64,000 nt of DNA from Stenotrophomonas sp. MYb238 (GTDB lineage Bacteria; Pseudomonadota; Gammaproteobacteria; Xanthomonadales; Xanthomonadaceae). Position 1 is the stretch's first letter, and the number at the start of each line of letters is the position of its first letter. Below are positions 25,020 through 34,287 of this stretch, piece by piece. The notes under the pieces were generated by a model that worked only from the letters and a program-made list of their open reading frames with translations, made no database searches and was not told the origin of the DNA. The DNA is taken from assembly GCF_009496535.1 (NCBI RefSeq), contig NZ_WIDL01000014.1, positions 1 through 64,000 on the forward strand, read 5' to 3'. Made by a program: the position numbers and the translations under genes.

Positions 25020-25190
25020 CGGACACGAAGCGGTGCCAGCCGGCCTGTCTCACCGGCGCCTGTTCGCCCATGCCACGCTCCCGGCGGAATACGGGCAGCG
25101 CCCGCCGATTGGAACATCGCCGCCGGGTCGGCGAAAATGGGACCTCAGACCGTCGCCACGCCGTCGCCGGCCCCAGCCAAGAGTCCCTGC

Positions 25191-26870
25191 ATGAACATTG
25201 AAGCCTCCTCCACCCTTCCGCCGCGCGAAGCGATGGAGTTCGACGTGGTGATCGTGGGCGCCGGCCCGGCCGGGCTGGCCACGGCCATCCGCCTGCGCCA
25301 GCTGGCGGTGGAGAAGGGGCAGGAGCTGTCGGTGTGCGTGCTGGAGAAGGGCTCCGAGCCGGGCGCGCATATCCTGTCCGGCGCGGTGATGGACCCGCGC
25401 GCACTGAGCGAGCTGTTCCCCGACTGGCAGGCCAAGGGCGCGCCGCTGAAGCAGGCCGTCACCCGCGACGAATTCCTGTTCCTGGACGAGAAGAGCGCCA
25501 AGGCCACCCCCAACTGGCTGCTGCCCGGGTGCTTCCAGAACCACGGCAACTACATCGTCAGCCTGGGCGAGGTCACGCGCTGGCTGGCGCAGCAGGCCGA
25601 GACGCTTGAGGTGGCGATCTTCCCCGGCTTTGCCGCCGCCGAGGTGCTGTACGACGACGCCGGCGCGGTGATGGGCGTGGCCACCGGCGACATGGGCATC
25701 CACAAGGACGGCACGCCGGGCCCGAACTACGAGCGCGGCATGGAGCTGCACGCCAGGTACACGATCTTCGCCGAGGGCTCGCGCGGCCACCTCGGCCGCC
25801 AGCTGATCAGCAGATTCAAGCTCGACGAAGGCAAGGACCCGCAGTCCTACGGCATCGGCATCAAGGAGCTGTGGCAGATCGACCCGGCCAGGCACGAGCC
25901 GGGCCTGGTGGTGCATGCCGCCGGCTGGCCGCTGGACGACGACACCTACGGCGGCGCGTTCCTGTACCACGCCGACGGCGGCAAGGTCTCCATCGGCTAC
26001 GTGGTGGGCCTGGACTACAGGAACCCTTGGCTGAGCCCGTTCGAGGAGTTCCAGCGCTTCAAGACCCACCCGGCGATCCGCAAACACCTGGAAGGCGGAA
26101 AGCGCATCGCCTATGGCGCACGTGCGATCACCGCCGGCGGCATCCTGGCGCTGCCCAAGACGGTGTTCCCGGGCGGGGCGCTGGTCGGCTGCGAGGCCGG
26201 CTACCTCAACGTCAGCCGCATCAAGGGCAGCCATGCGGCGATCAAGACCGGCATGCTGGCGGCCGAGGCGGCGTTCGAGGCCTTGGCGACCGGGCGTTCG
26301 CGCGATGAACTCACCGCGTATCCGCAAGCCTTCGAGGCCAGCTGGCTGAAGGCCGAGCTGCTGCAGTCCAAGAACTTCAAGCAGTGGTTCAAGAAGGGCC
26401 GCACCCTGGCCACGCTGATGACCGGCATCGAGCAGTGGCTGCTGCCCAGGCTGGGCCTGCGCAATGCGCCGTGGACGCTCCACCGCGCCAAGGCCGACCA
26501 CGAATGCCTGGAACCGGCGTGCAGGCACACGAAGATCGACTACCCGAAACCGGACAACGTGCTGACCTTCGACCGGCTCAGCTCGGTGTTCCTGTCCTCG
26601 ACCAACCACGAGGAAGACCAGCCCAGCCACCTGACGCTGAAGGACCCCACGGTGCCGGTGCGCATCAACCTGGCCGAGTACGCCGGCCCGGAAGCGCGCT
26701 ATTGCCCGGCGGGCGTGTACGAATTCGTCGGCGAGGGCAGCGACACCCGGCTGCAGATCAACGCGCAGAACTGCGTGCACTGCAAGACCTGCGACATCAA
26801 GGACCCGACCCAGAACATCGTGTGGGTCACCCCGCAGGGTGGCGGCGGGCCCAACTACCCGGCGATGTGA
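25191..26870 (+). CDS. Electron transfer flavoprotein-ubiquinone oxidoreductase
   Basis: 559 residues, the normal size. It passes electrons from ETF (fatty acid and amino acid dehydrogenases) to ubiquinone at the membrane. The FAD-binding GAGPAGLATAIRLRQL motif is near residue 25, followed by GSEPGAHILSGAVMDPRAL. The C-terminal domain has cysteines for one 4Fe-4S cluster: C in RYCPAGVYEF and NCVHCKTCDIKDPTQNI. The ATG at 25191 is preferred over upstream frame extension. ETF subunit genes are not in the window. Confidence 0.95.
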   Translation: MNIEASSTLPPREAMEFDVVIVGAGPAGLATAIRLRQLAVEKGQELSVCVLEKGSEPGAHILSGAVMDPRALSELFPDWQAKGAPLKQAVTRDEFLFLDEKSAKATPNWLLPGCFQNHGNYIVSLGEVTRWLAQQAETLEVAIFPGFAAAEVLYDDAGAVMGVATGDMGIHKDGTPGPNYERGMELHARYTIFAEGSRGHLGRQLISRFKLDEGKDPQSYGIGIKELWQIDPARHEPGLVVHAAGWPLDDDTYGGAFLYHADGGKVSIGYVVGLDYRNPWLSPFEEFQRFKTHPAIRKHLEGGKRIAYGARAITAGGILALPKTVFPGGALVGCEAGYLNVSRIKGSHAAIKTGMLAAEAAFEALATGRSRDELTAYPQAFEASWLKAELLQSKNFKQWFKKGRTLATLMTGIEQWLLPRLGLRNAPWTLHRAKADHECLEPACRHTKIDYPKPDNVLTFDRLSSVFLSSTNHEEDQPSHLTLKDPTVPVRINLAEYAGPEARYCPAGVYEFVGEGSDTRLQINAQNCVHCKTCDIKDPTQNIVWVTPQGGGGPNYPAM

Positions 26871-26923
26871 GGCGGCGGAACGGCGTGACCGGATCGCAGG
26901 CTGAAGGGCATGCGAGCAGCTGG

Positions 26924-27343
26924 ATGCGATCCGGCCGCTCGTCCATCGGATCGCTGTCCCGCCTATTGTCGGCCGTGGCCGCCTGCCTGCTGCTCGGCGC
27001 CTGCGGCCAGCGCGACGTGTTCAACCATTCCGCCGATGCCACGCCGCACGAGCGCGAACTGGAGCGCGCCTTCGCGCTCTGCGCCGGTTGCCACGACACC
27101 CGCGCCGACCTGGGCCATCGCGTCGGCCCCAACCTGCACGGCGTGATTGGCCGCCGCGCGGGCAGCGCGCCGGGCTATACCTACTCCGATGCGATGAAAA
27201 ACAGCGGCATCGTCTGGGATGCGCAGACGCTGGATGCGTTCCTCGCCTCGCCGCAGAAGCAGGTACCCGGCACGCGCATGCGCAACGCCACGTCCGATCC
27301 GCAGCGACGCAGGGCGGTGATCGAGTATCTCTCGCGGCACTGA
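26924..27343 (+). CDS. Class I cytochrome c, lipoprotein
   Basis: 139 residues from the ATG at 26924; a GTG at 26885 is an alternative. A lipoprotein signal with lipobox LLGAC (Cys near residue 27) anchors the protein in a membrane. Heme attachment motif CAGCH is near residue 58, followed by GHRVGPNLHGVIGRRAG and YTYSDAMKNSG. The distal Met is probably in PGTRM. This pattern is that of small mono-heme cytochromes of the c2/c-552 type in aerobic respiration. It is encoded just after ETF-QO but a functional link is not shown. Confidence 0.88.
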   Translation: MRSGRSSIGSLSRLLSAVAACLLLGACGQRDVFNHSADATPHERELERAFALCAGCHDTRADLGHRVGPNLHGVIGRRAGSAPGYTYSDAMKNSGIVWDAQTLDAFLASPQKQVPGTRMRNATSDPQRRRAVIEYLSRH

Positions 27344-27458
27344 CGGCGGGTTCGAGACCGTTCGCTCCTCGCGACGAAACAATCGGTGCTTTCGCGCCTT
27401 CGTTTCGTTGCAACAGCCGCGGCAACAGAGCATCTGCTGATGCGACCAGGTAACGGCG

Positions 27459-28211
27459 TCAGGTTCCGGCACCTTCCCCGGCGCTGTAGTTCTTCTGGCA
27501 ATGTGTGCAGAAGAACGTGCGGCGATTCGTCCTGCCCATGTAGACCTTGCTGATCGGGCCGCCGCAGACGGGGCAGGTTCGGCGGGTGTGCACCTGCCAG
27601 TGTTTCCTCAGCTCGAAGATGCGTTTCCAGGCGAGGAAGTCGAAGCTGTATTCGCGCGCCTGCGCGATCAGCTGGCCGAGTTTCCGCGGCGGCAGGTCGC
27701 CGATGCGCGTGGCCGGGTGCACGCGGATGCGGAACAGCACTTCGTTCTTGATGATGTTGCCGACCCCCGAGAAGATCTGCTGGTCCAGCAGCGCGTCGCA
27801 GACCAGCATGTCGGGTGACGCCTTGAGCTTGCGGCGGGCCAGGGCTGGATCCCAGCGATCACTCATCACGTCCGCGCGCCAGTCGTAGACCTCGTCCAGC
27901 GGCTGATCGATGAACTTCACCGAGCACGCGTAGAAGTTGAGCTCGCCGTTGTCGAAACGCAGGGACACCCGCGGCGGCGTGGGCTTGCGTTCGTCGATCA
28001 GCCAGCTGCCGAACATCATCAGGTGGATGCGCATGCTGAAGTCGGCGAACTCGAGCAGGAAATGTTTGCCCCAGCTGCGCACGCCGACCACCTCGCATCC
28101 CTGCATGCGCGCCAGATCCTCGCGGGAATTTCCGCTTACCTGCCTTACCGCTTGGCCACGGAACCGCCCGGCGGCTTCGCGCAGCAGCACGATGGAAGGA
28201 CCTTCAGGCAT
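27459..28211 (-). CDS. nei: Nei-type DNA glycosylase/AP lyase (endonuclease VIII family)
   Basis: 250 residues. The start at 28211 places Pro at position 2 (MPEGPSI), the catalytic N-terminal proline of the Fpg/Nei family. The remaining features fit: GKHFLLEFADFSMRIHLMMF, LLDQQIFSGVGNIIKNEVLF (helix-two-turn-helix) and a C-terminal zinc finger CPVC...CTHC. It excises oxidised pyrimidines and cleaves the abasic site. The PEGPSI start favours Nei over MutM (PELPE), though several Nei subfamilies exist. Confidence 0.9.
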   Translation of the reverse strand: MPEGPSIVLLREAAGRFRGQAVRQVSGNSREDLARMQGCEVVGVRSWGKHFLLEFADFSMRIHLMMFGSWLIDERKPTPPRVSLRFDNGELNFYACSVKFIDQPLDEVYDWRADVMSDRWDPALARRKLKASPDMLVCDALLDQQIFSGVGNIIKNEVLFRIRVHPATRIGDLPPRKLGQLIAQAREYSFDFLAWKRIFELRKHWQVHTRRTCPVCGGPISKVYMGRTNRRTFFCTHCQKNYSAGEGAGT

Positions 28212-28567
28212 GCCGGCGGCGCTCTTCCGGCAGGTAGGCGGACGCACCGGTTTTCGACGGCGGTCTGCGCCCAGCCGCGCTGGCGCCTACGATCCGCCCA
28301 TGGGCCGAAGCACTCCGGTCATGGAACATCGAACGCTTCCGGTAGGGAGAGTGCCTTACCGTCCCACCGTCTCCGTCATCCAGTCGTGAACCGATGCATG
28401 CGCATCCGTGAAGAAAGGGCGGTGCGTCCCAGGCGACATGCAAGGTTCAACGGAGAGTGGCGATACCGCACGCGGCACGCGACGGGCACGATGCTGCCCG
28501 TGCTTCGCACCCCATGCGCAGAAAGCGCGTCGCAACGATGTCCGCCTCTGCAGGGGCGGATGCTCCG
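28212..28567. other. Intergenic region between nei and the H-NS family gene
   Basis: 356 bp. Several frames stay open by composition but none looks like a gene. No promoter or terminator stands out. Confidence 0.5.
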
Positions 28568-28984
28568 TCAGCTCTGCTTGACCAGCCTGCGCCGGCCGGT
28601 GGCCGGGGCCTTTGGCGTGAGCTTGGCCACGCCCGGGATCAGGAAGTCGGCGACGCTGCGGCCATGCTTGGTCTTGGCCGCCAGCCAGCGCGGCATGCGA
28701 CCGCGGCCGGTCCACGTGTTGCGGCGGTTGTCGGGGTCGCGGTACTTCGGCTCGACCCGCGCCCGCTTGCGCCTGCGCAGGCCTTTCGGCGTCGGCCGCG
28801 GCTGTTCCGCATCCAGCCCGAAGAGCTCCTCGATCGTGTATCCGACGCGTTGCGCCTGTGCGATCAGCATGCGCCTGATCTTCGCGGCCGGCTCGCGTTC
28901 GGTGAGCGCCCTGTGCCTGTCCTGGGCGGCCCGGATGAGGGTGTTCAACTCGCGGAGATTCAGCGGGATCAGGTCAATGCTCAT
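28568..28984 (-). CDS. H-NS histone family protein
   Basis: 138 residues from the ATG at 28984. The N-terminal helical oligomerisation region (SIDLIPLNLRELNTLIRAAQ and on) is followed by a very basic linker (RRRKRARVEP) and the C-terminal DNA-binding domain. That domain has NTWTGRGRMPRWLA, a variant of the H-NS/MvaT-independent TWTGxGR hook, and extends further with a Lys/Pro-rich tail. H-NS proteins bind and silence A/T-rich DNA, so it could silence the nearby cassette array, but that is only inference. Confidence 0.87.
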   Translation of the reverse strand: MSIDLIPLNLRELNTLIRAAQDRHRALTEREPAAKIRRMLIAQAQRVGYTIEELFGLDAEQPRPTPKGLRRRKRARVEPKYRDPDNRRNTWTGRGRMPRWLAAKTKHGRSVADFLIPGVAKLTPKAPATGRRRLVKQS

Positions 28985-29407
28985 GGCGTTAGCGTCGATT
29001 CCAGACCGTGCGGGTGTCAAGGCATGGTTTCCGCTGTCGCCGTAGCGGATCGGCATACCCATCGGGAGCTCGCACCGATTCCGGAAACGCGCATTGCAGG
29101 AACACGGACAAACCATCGCTGACGGTTGATCAGTAGCGTGGCATCGCATCGGCTCCCCGGGCCGCATCCATTCTGTCGCCATGTACCGGAACGCCGGGCG
29201 CCCGCGCATTGGCAGGAAGCAGCGGTTGCATCGTGTTTGACACCCGTTCGGGCATCGCGCCACAAGTTCCCGCAGGCATCGTCTAATTTATGTACTGGTC
29301 AGTTTGATATTCAGGGGCGATTCCATCGGCTAACGGATAATTCACACCTGTCGACCGGCAAGCGTTCCCCGCCAGTCGATCAAACCAAAATAAAAAGGTA
29401 ATCCGTA
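28985..29407. other. Divergent promoter region between the H-NS family gene and ax21
   Basis: 423 bp without a gene. The part nearest ax21 (about 29280-29407) is A/T-richer (CTAATTTATGTACTGG, AATAAAAAGGTAAT) and probably contains the ax21 promoter and leader. The exact promoter boxes cannot be fixed by eye. Confidence 0.5.
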
Positions 29408-29980
29408 ATGAAGACTTCCCTGATCGCTCTGGGCCTGCTGGCCGCCCTGCCGTTCGCTGCTTCGGCGACCGATGGCCTGTCCTACAACTACGTGGAAGGT
29501 GGTTACGTGAACACCGACGCCAAGGGCGGCGACGCCGATGGCTGGAAGGTGAAGGGTTCGGCGGCGGTGCACCCGAACTTCCATGTCTTCGGCGACTACA
29601 GCGCCCAGGAGACCGACAAGTTCAAGAACGACGTCGACCAGTGGCGCCTGGGCGTGGGCTACAACTACGGCGTCGCCCCGAACACCGACCTGCTGGCCCG
29701 CGTGGCCTACCAGCGCTTTGATCTGCAGCATGCCCCCAACCTCAACGGCTACAGCGCCGAGGTCGGCGTGCGTACCGCCTTCACCCCGATGATCGAAGGC
29801 TATGCGCTGGCCGGTTACGAGGACTACAGCAAGAAGAACGGCTACGACCCGGACGGCGAGTTCTACGGCCGCGTCGGCGCCGCCGCCAAGTTCAACGCCA
29901 ACTGGGGCGTGAGCGGCGAAGTGAAGCTGGGCAAGGGCGGCGACAAGGAATGGTTCGTCGGCCCGCGCTTCACCTGGTAA
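29408..29980 (+). CDS. ax21: Ax21 family outer-membrane protein
   Basis: 190 residues. A cleavable signal peptide (MKTSLIALGLLAALPFAASA) is followed by a small beta-barrel with alternating strands, for example DGLSYNYVEGGYVNTDAKG, FHVFGDYSAQE and QWRLGVGYNYGV, and a C-terminal aromatic WFVGPRFTW suited to outer-membrane insertion. Ax21 proteins are characteristic of Xanthomonas and Stenotrophomonas relatives. They were once proposed as a secreted signal and are now generally regarded as outer-membrane porin-like proteins. A strong terminator follows. Confidence 0.9.
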   Translation: MKTSLIALGLLAALPFAASATDGLSYNYVEGGYVNTDAKGGDADGWKVKGSAAVHPNFHVFGDYSAQETDKFKNDVDQWRLGVGYNYGVAPNTDLLARVAYQRFDLQHAPNLNGYSAEVGVRTAFTPMIEGYALAGYEDYSKKNGYDPDGEFYGRVGAAAKFNANWGVSGEVKLGKGGDKEWFVGPRFTW

Positions 29981-30032
29981 GCCGGCAGTACATCGTTTCA
30001 AAGGCGCGTGCTCTCTCTCCCCCGCGCCCCGG

Positions 30033-30064
30033 AGCCCGGTCCTCCCCGACCGGGCTCTTTCTTT
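30033..30064 (+). terminator. Intrinsic terminator of ax21
   Basis: Stem AGCCCGGT (30033-30040) / ACCGGGCT (30049-30056) followed by CTTTCTTTTT. Confidence 0.9.
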
Positions 30065-30161
30065 TTGCGGGCGATGGGAGAGGAGTGCGGCGGTCCATGG
30101 GCGCCTTGCCGGGGATGGCGGGTGCCGGTGTGCTGGGGCTGGGGCTGGGGCTGGGATTTTT

Positions 30162-30196
30162 CGGGAAGGCCCCTTCGCGACTGAAGTCGCTCCTAC
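30162..30196 (-). repeat. GTAG-headed REP-like palindrome, copy 4
   Basis: On the minus strand: GTAGGA, GCGACT-TC-AGTCGC, then GAAGGGGCCTTCCCG, so the second hairpin is also palindromic. Lies between the two terminators separating ax21 and gpsA. Confidence 0.82.
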
Positions 30197-30224
30197 GGGG
30201 GCCGCGGCCTGGGTGACGGACAAT

Positions 30225-30252
30225 AAAAAGCCCGGCATTGCCGGGCTTTTTT
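30225..30252 (-). terminator. Bidirectional-type terminator after gpsA
   Basis: AAAAAGCCCGG / CCGGGCTTTTTT stem with T-runs on both strands, 18 bp after the gpsA stop. Confidence 0.92.
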
Positions 30253-30270
30253 CTTGATCTTCGCCGATTC

Positions 30271-31299
30271 CTACTTGAACAGCGTTTCCGGGTATTCCGG
30301 CTTCTGCTCGCGGGCCAGCAGCTGCTTGAGGCCATCGGAAGGGCTCAGTTCGCCATGCAGCACCGATTGCACCGCCTTGGAAATCGGCAGGTCGATGCCG
30401 TGGCGGCCGGCCTGGCGCATGACTTCGTCGGCGGTCTGCACCGATTCGACCACCTGGCCGATCTCCTTCACCGCGTCGGGCAGGCTCTGCCCACGACCAA
30501 GCGCCAGGCCCAGCCGCCGGTTGCGCGACAGGTCGCCGGTGCTGGTGAGCACCAGGTCGCCCAGCCCGGCCAGACCCATCAGGGTCTCGGGCTTGCCGCC
30601 GATGGCCGCGGCCAGCCGCAGCATCTCGTTCAGGCCGCGGGTGATCAGGCCGGCGCGGGCGTTCAGGCCCAGCTGCATGCCGTCGGCCACGCCGGTGGCC
30701 ACCGCCAGCACGTTCTTCATCGCTCCGCCCAGCTCGGCGCCGACCATGTCGTCGCCGGTATAGGCGCGGAACGCCGGGCCGTGCATGGCGTCGGCGACCT
30801 GCTGGGTGAACGCGGCATCGTCGCCATGGACGGTGATGGCCGTGGGCAGGCCCAGGGTCACTTCCTTGGCGAAGGACGGGCCGGTGACCACCGCCAGCGG
30901 CACGTCCGGGCCCAGCACGTCGCGCGCGACTTCATGCAGGAAACGGCCGGAACCGGGCTCGAAGCCCTTGGTCGCCCAGGCCACGCCGGCACCGGCCGGC
31001 AGCAGCGGCGCCAGGGTGCGCACGGTTTCGCCGAAGGCGTGCGAGGGCACCACCACCAGGATCCAGCGGGCACCGGCGACGGTACCGGCCAGGTCGGTGC
31101 TGGCGCGCAGGGAATCGGGCAGCGGAATCCCCGGCAGGTACCGGGGATTCTCGTGACGGCGGTCGATCGCCTCGACCACGTTCGCGTCGCGCCCCCACAG
31201 CACGGTCGGGTGACCGTGCCGGGCCAGCAGGCTGGCCAGCGCGGTGCCCCAGGAGCCCGCGCCGAGGACGGCGATCTTTTCCGCGTCGTTGGTACTCAT
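30271..31299 (-). CDS. gpsA: Glycerol-3-phosphate dehydrogenase [NAD(P)+]
   Basis: 342 residues, standard length. It makes sn-glycerol-3-phosphate from dihydroxyacetone phosphate for phospholipid synthesis. Features: dinucleotide-binding [15 protein letters not shown] near the N-terminus (about residues 14-28), [31 protein letters not shown] with the catalytic lysine, and [19 protein letters not shown]. The start at 31299 is chosen for this N-terminus. It is the last gene of a yibN-secB-gpsA set, 19 bp after the secB stop. Confidence 0.96.
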   Translation of the reverse strand: MSTNDAEKIAVLGAGSWGTALASLLARHGHPTVLWGRDANVVEAIDRRHENPRYLPGIPLPDSLRASTDLAGTVAGARWILVVVPSHAFGETVRTLAPLLPAGAGVAWATKGFEPGSGRFLHEVARDVLGPDVPLAVVTGPSFAKEVTLGLPTAITVHGDDAAFTQQVADAMHGPAFRAYTGDDMVGAELGGAMKNVLAVATGVADGMQLGLNARAGLITRGLNEMLRLAAAIGGKPETLMGLAGLGDLVLTSTGDLSRNRRLGLALGRGQSLPDAVKEIGQVVESVQTADEVMRQAGRHGIDLPISKAVQSVLHGELSPSDGLKQLLAREQKPEYPETLFK

Positions 31300-31318
31300 C
31301 CGCAGGGATGGACGCCGG

Positions 31319-31831
31319 TCAGGCGTTGCCGGCCGGCTCGGAATCGGCCAGCGAGGTGCCATCGGCCTGCTGCTGGCGCTGGCGCAGGGTTTCGGCGTAC
31401 AGGCCTTCGAAGTTGATCGGCTGCAGGTAGAACGGCGGGAAGCCGCCGGCCTGGATCAGGTCCGACACCATCGAGCGCACGTACGGGAACAGGATGTTCG
31501 GGCACTGGGTGCCGAGCAGCACGTCGATCGCCTGCGGCTCCAGGCCGATCAGGCCGAACACGCCGGCCTGCTCCACTTCGGCCACGTAGGCGGTCTTGTC
31601 GCCGGCCTTGCAGGTCAGGGTCACGCCCAGCACCACTTCGAAGGCGTTCTCGGACAGGCGCTGCACCTTCTGGTTCAGGTTCAGCTGCAGGTCCGGCTGC
31701 ACGTTCTCGTTGAAGATGGTCGGCGAGTTCGGGGATTCGAAGGAAACGTCCTTGACGTAGATCTTTTCGACGGTGAACGCCGGGCCGTTGTTGGCTTCGG
31801 CCGGGACGGCGTTGTTGTTCTCTTCGGACAT
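31319..31831 (-). CDS. secB: Protein-export chaperone SecB
   Basis: 170 residues. The tetrameric cytoplasmic chaperone holds preproteins unfolded and delivers them to SecA. Signatures include [49 protein letters not shown], and [22 protein letters not shown]. It lies between a YibN-type rhodanese gene and gpsA on the same strand, the conserved gamma-proteobacterial order (grxC is not present). Confidence 0.97.
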   Translation of the reverse strand: MSEENNNAVPAEANNGPAFTVEKIYVKDVSFESPNSPTIFNENVQPDLQLNLNQKVQRLSENAFEVVLGVTLTCKAGDKTAYVAEVEQAGVFGLIGLEPQAIDVLLGTQCPNILFPYVRSMVSDLIQAGGFPPFYLQPINFEGLYAETLRQRQQQADGTSLADSEPAGNA

Positions 31832-31935
31832 TTCTCTAGGACTCCAGAACGGTTCGTTCGTTGAATGGGATTGTTACCCCACCTGCGATGGGGGCGGCGC
31901 CGGCCCTGCACAAGGGCTTAACGCCAAATGAAGGA

Positions 31936-32379
31936 TCAGCCGCGGCCCTTGACCAGCGGCAGGTCCGCCGCCTGCCAGGCCGCGATGCCACCATCGAGCA
32001 CGGATACCTGCTCGAAACCGGCTTTCTTCAGCGCCTTGGCGGCATTGGATGAGGCCGTGCCGGTGCCGGTGCGGCACACCAGCACCACCGGGGACTGCCT
32101 GGCCGAGGCCAGCAGCTTGTGCGCCGGGGTCAGCTGGGCCGGCTGCACGTTGCGGCTGCCGGTGATGTGGCCCTTCTCGAAGTCGCTGCCCGCCGACAGG
32201 TCGATCACCACCGCGTTGCCGCCATTGATCAGGCGGGTTAGTTCGGCCGGCTTGATCGAGCGGTAGCCGCGGAACAGGCGTGCGATCTCGGTGACGATGA
32301 TGGCGATGGTCAGGCCGGCGAAGGCCAGCGACAGCATCGGGTTTCGGCCAGCGAAGGCCAGCAGCTCTTCGTAATTCAC
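31936..32379 (-). CDS. yibN: Membrane-anchored rhodanese-like protein (YibN type)
   Basis: 147 residues from a GTG at 32379, chosen because it gives NYEELLAFAGRNPMLSLAFA, an N-terminus aligned with YibN. An N-terminal membrane helix (about residues 12-32) is followed by a rhodanese domain with AVVIDLSAGSDFEKGHITGS and the active-site loop around VCRTGTG (catalytic Cys near residue 100). Family members handle sulfane sulfur or affect membrane protein biogenesis; the substrate is not known here. It is upstream of secB. Confidence 0.88.
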   Translation of the reverse strand: MNYEELLAFAGRNPMLSLAFAGLTIAIIVTEIARLFRGYRSIKPAELTRLINGGNAVVIDLSAGSDFEKGHITGSRNVQPAQLTPAHKLLASARQSPVVLVCRTGTGTASSNAAKALKKAGFEQVSVLDGGIAAWQAADLPLVKGRG

Positions 32380-32443
32380 TCGGGTCACGGTCAGACAAGC
32401 GGGCGGCGATTGTCGCACAAGCCGGCCGCGGGACGGCCAGCGG

Positions 32444-32872
32444 CTACTGGCCCTGCCACAGGTCCGGCAGCCCCTGCGCCTGCCACCAGCGCTTGGCTTC
32501 CGCGTCCCAGCGCCAGCGTTCGGTCACCATCACCGTGCGTTCGGCCAGGGTGTTGCGGTTGACCACGCCCATCTCGACCCGGCGCTCGACCGCACCGTCC
32601 GCAGCGACGCCGGTGGAGCGTTCGCGGTAGTTGGATACCTGCACCTGCCTGTAGCGCTCGCGCTGCAGGTCGGTCAGCGGGTGCGCCTGGCGGTACTCCG
32701 GGTCGATGAAACCCTCGGCGGCCTCGAAGTCGCTCCAGCGTACCGCCGCCACGTAGGCGTCCTGGGTCTGGGCGAGCTTGTTGCGCTGGCCGCGGCTGGG
32801 GCCGGCGGCCTGGGCGGCCATGGCCAAGCCCAGCAACAGGACGACGGCGGACTGGATGAGGCGTCGGTGCAT
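32444..32872 (-). CDS. Exported hypothetical protein
   Basis: 142 residues from the ATG at 32872. A signal peptide (RRLIQSAVVLLLGLAMAAQA, cut before AGPSRG) precedes a helical mature domain with AYVAAVRWSDFEAAEGFIDP, YREVQV-like strands and RWRWDAEAKRWWQAQGLPDL near the end. It is conserved in character in Xanthomonadaceae as far as I can judge; no named domain is visible. It is predicted to be periplasmic. Confidence 0.75.
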   Translation of the reverse strand: MHRRLIQSAVVLLLGLAMAAQAAGPSRGQRNKLAQTQDAYVAAVRWSDFEAAEGFIDPEYRQAHPLTDLQRERYRQVQVSNYRERSTGVAADGAVERRVEMGVVNRNTLAERTVMVTERWRWDAEAKRWWQAQGLPDLWQGQ

Positions 32873-32897
32873 GGCTTCTCCCCGGGGCAGCGCCATC

Positions 32898-33356
32898 CTA
32901 CCCCTTGGCCAGGGCGACGAAGCGCCCTTCCAGTTCGGCGGCGCCGCCTTCGATCTGCGCGCGCACGGCGATGCGCGCCCGGCCACGCTTGCCGAACAGG
33001 GCCAGGAAGGCGTCCCAGTCCTCGCCCGGGGCGGCCTGCGCGATGGCGTCCAGGTCGCCGTAGACCGGCGCGCGGTAGCGGATGCTGCTGTCGGCGACGT
33101 AGACCTCGGCTTCCTGCCCGGCCAGCGACAGGCGCAGGCTCACCAGCGCCCAGCCGGCCAGTGTCATCACCGAGGCCAGGCTGCCGCCGAAGGCGTTGCC
33201 CTTGTCGTTGACGTTGGTGGCCAGCGGCGCCTGCAGGCGCAGCGCACCGTCGGCGTAGCCGGCGATGCGGATGCCCATCGCCGCGACCGGCGGCATCGCA
33301 TCGAGGGTGGCCTGCAGGCGATGCAGCAGGGTGTCGCGGTCGGGTGTATCGGACAT
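32898..33356 (-). CDS. Thioesterase, YiiD C-terminal domain family
   Basis: 152 residues from the ATG at 33356. It is a single hotdog domain with NDKGNAFGGSLASVMTLAGW (residues about 50-69), the family signature, then the RYRAPVYGDLDAIAQA strand. Members resemble YiiD_C putative thioesterases; the acyl-CoA or acyl-ACP substrate is unknown. It shares a short intergenic region with the divergent hemD. Confidence 0.82.
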   Translation of the reverse strand: MSDTPDRDTLLHRLQATLDAMPPVAAMGIRIAGYADGALRLQAPLATNVNDKGNAFGGSLASVMTLAGWALVSLRLSLAGQEAEVYVADSSIRYRAPVYGDLDAIAQAAPGEDWDAFLALFGKRGRARIAVRAQIEGGAAELEGRFVALAKG

Positions 33357-33395
33357 GGGGGCGTGCGGGAACGGGAAACGGAAAGCGCCCGCATA

Positions 33396-34187
33396 ATGCA
33401 TGGAATGAACAGCCGCGCCTATGTGCCGGCCGACACGGCCTGGTATCTGATCTCCCTGCGTCCTTCCGGCCAGCACGATGGCCTGCGGCGCGCCGCCGCC
33501 CGCTTCGGCGCGCGCACGGTGGCGGTTTCGCCATGGCGGCTGCAGGCCCGCGACGATGACACCACCCGTGGCCAGCTGGAGCAGGCGCTGGCATGTGACC
33601 GGTTGGTCTTCACCAGCCCGGCAGCCGCCACGGCCTCCGCCGGCTTGATGCCGCTGGAGCGGTTGGACGCCGGCCGCCTCGTCGCCGTAGGCCAGGGCAC
33701 CGCCCGGGCCCTGCGCCGGCATGGCGCGGCGGCGGTGCAGGCGCCCGCGCGGATGGACAGCGAGGGCCTGCTGGCATTGCCGGCCATGGCGGACCTGCGC
33801 GGGAAACGGGTGGCGCTGGTCACCGCGCCCGGCGGCCGCGGCATGATCGCCGCCCAGGTGCAGGCGCGCGGTGCGCAGCTGCTGCGCGTGGACGTGTACG
33901 AACGTGTGCCGCTGCAGGTCCCGGCGAAGCTGTGGTCGCGGCTGCAGGCGCTCGACGCCCCCGCCGTGCTGGCGGTAAGCAGCGGCGAAGCGCTCGAACG
34001 CGTGATGGCGCAGCTGCCGCCCGCGCTGCGCCGGCGCTGGCAACGGCAACCGCTGGTCGCCGCCAGCGCACGGCTGGCCGGGCTGGCCACGACGCTCGGC
34101 TTCGCCGATGCGCATGTCGCCGCCGGCCCCCTGCCCGGCCAGCTCGCCGCCGCCGCGCATGCCGCCCTGTTTCCGCCCGCCGCCTGA
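33396..34187 (+). CDS. hemD: Uroporphyrinogen-III synthase
   Basis: 263 residues from the ATG at 33396 (a second ATG at 33405 is possible). It closes hydroxymethylbilane into uroporphyrinogen III in heme synthesis. The two-domain HemD fold is indicated by LISLRPSGQHDGLRRAA, then LVFTSPAAATAS, GQGTARALR, and VALVTAPGGRGMIAAQVQAR with VDVYERV in the middle hinge. Sequence conservation in this family is low, so assignment rests on these landmarks and on hemX-hemY following. hemC is not adjacent. Confidence 0.9.
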   Translation: MHGMNSRAYVPADTAWYLISLRPSGQHDGLRRAAARFGARTVAVSPWRLQARDDDTTRGQLEQALACDRLVFTSPAAATASAGLMPLERLDAGRLVAVGQGTARALRRHGAAAVQAPARMDSEGLLALPAMADLRGKRVALVTAPGGRGMIAAQVQARGAQLLRVDVYERVPLQVPAKLWSRLQALDAPAVLAVSSGEALERVMAQLPPALRRRWQRQPLVAASARLAGLATTLGFADAHVAAGPLPGQLAAAAHAALFPPAA

Positions 34188-34287
34188 GCGGCATGGCCGC
34201 GGCTTGCAGCCGCGCCGCGTCGCGGGCGATGCTTGAAGCGCATCGCCGCCCGTTGGGCCGCATGCCTGCCAAGGATGTCGTACCCCC

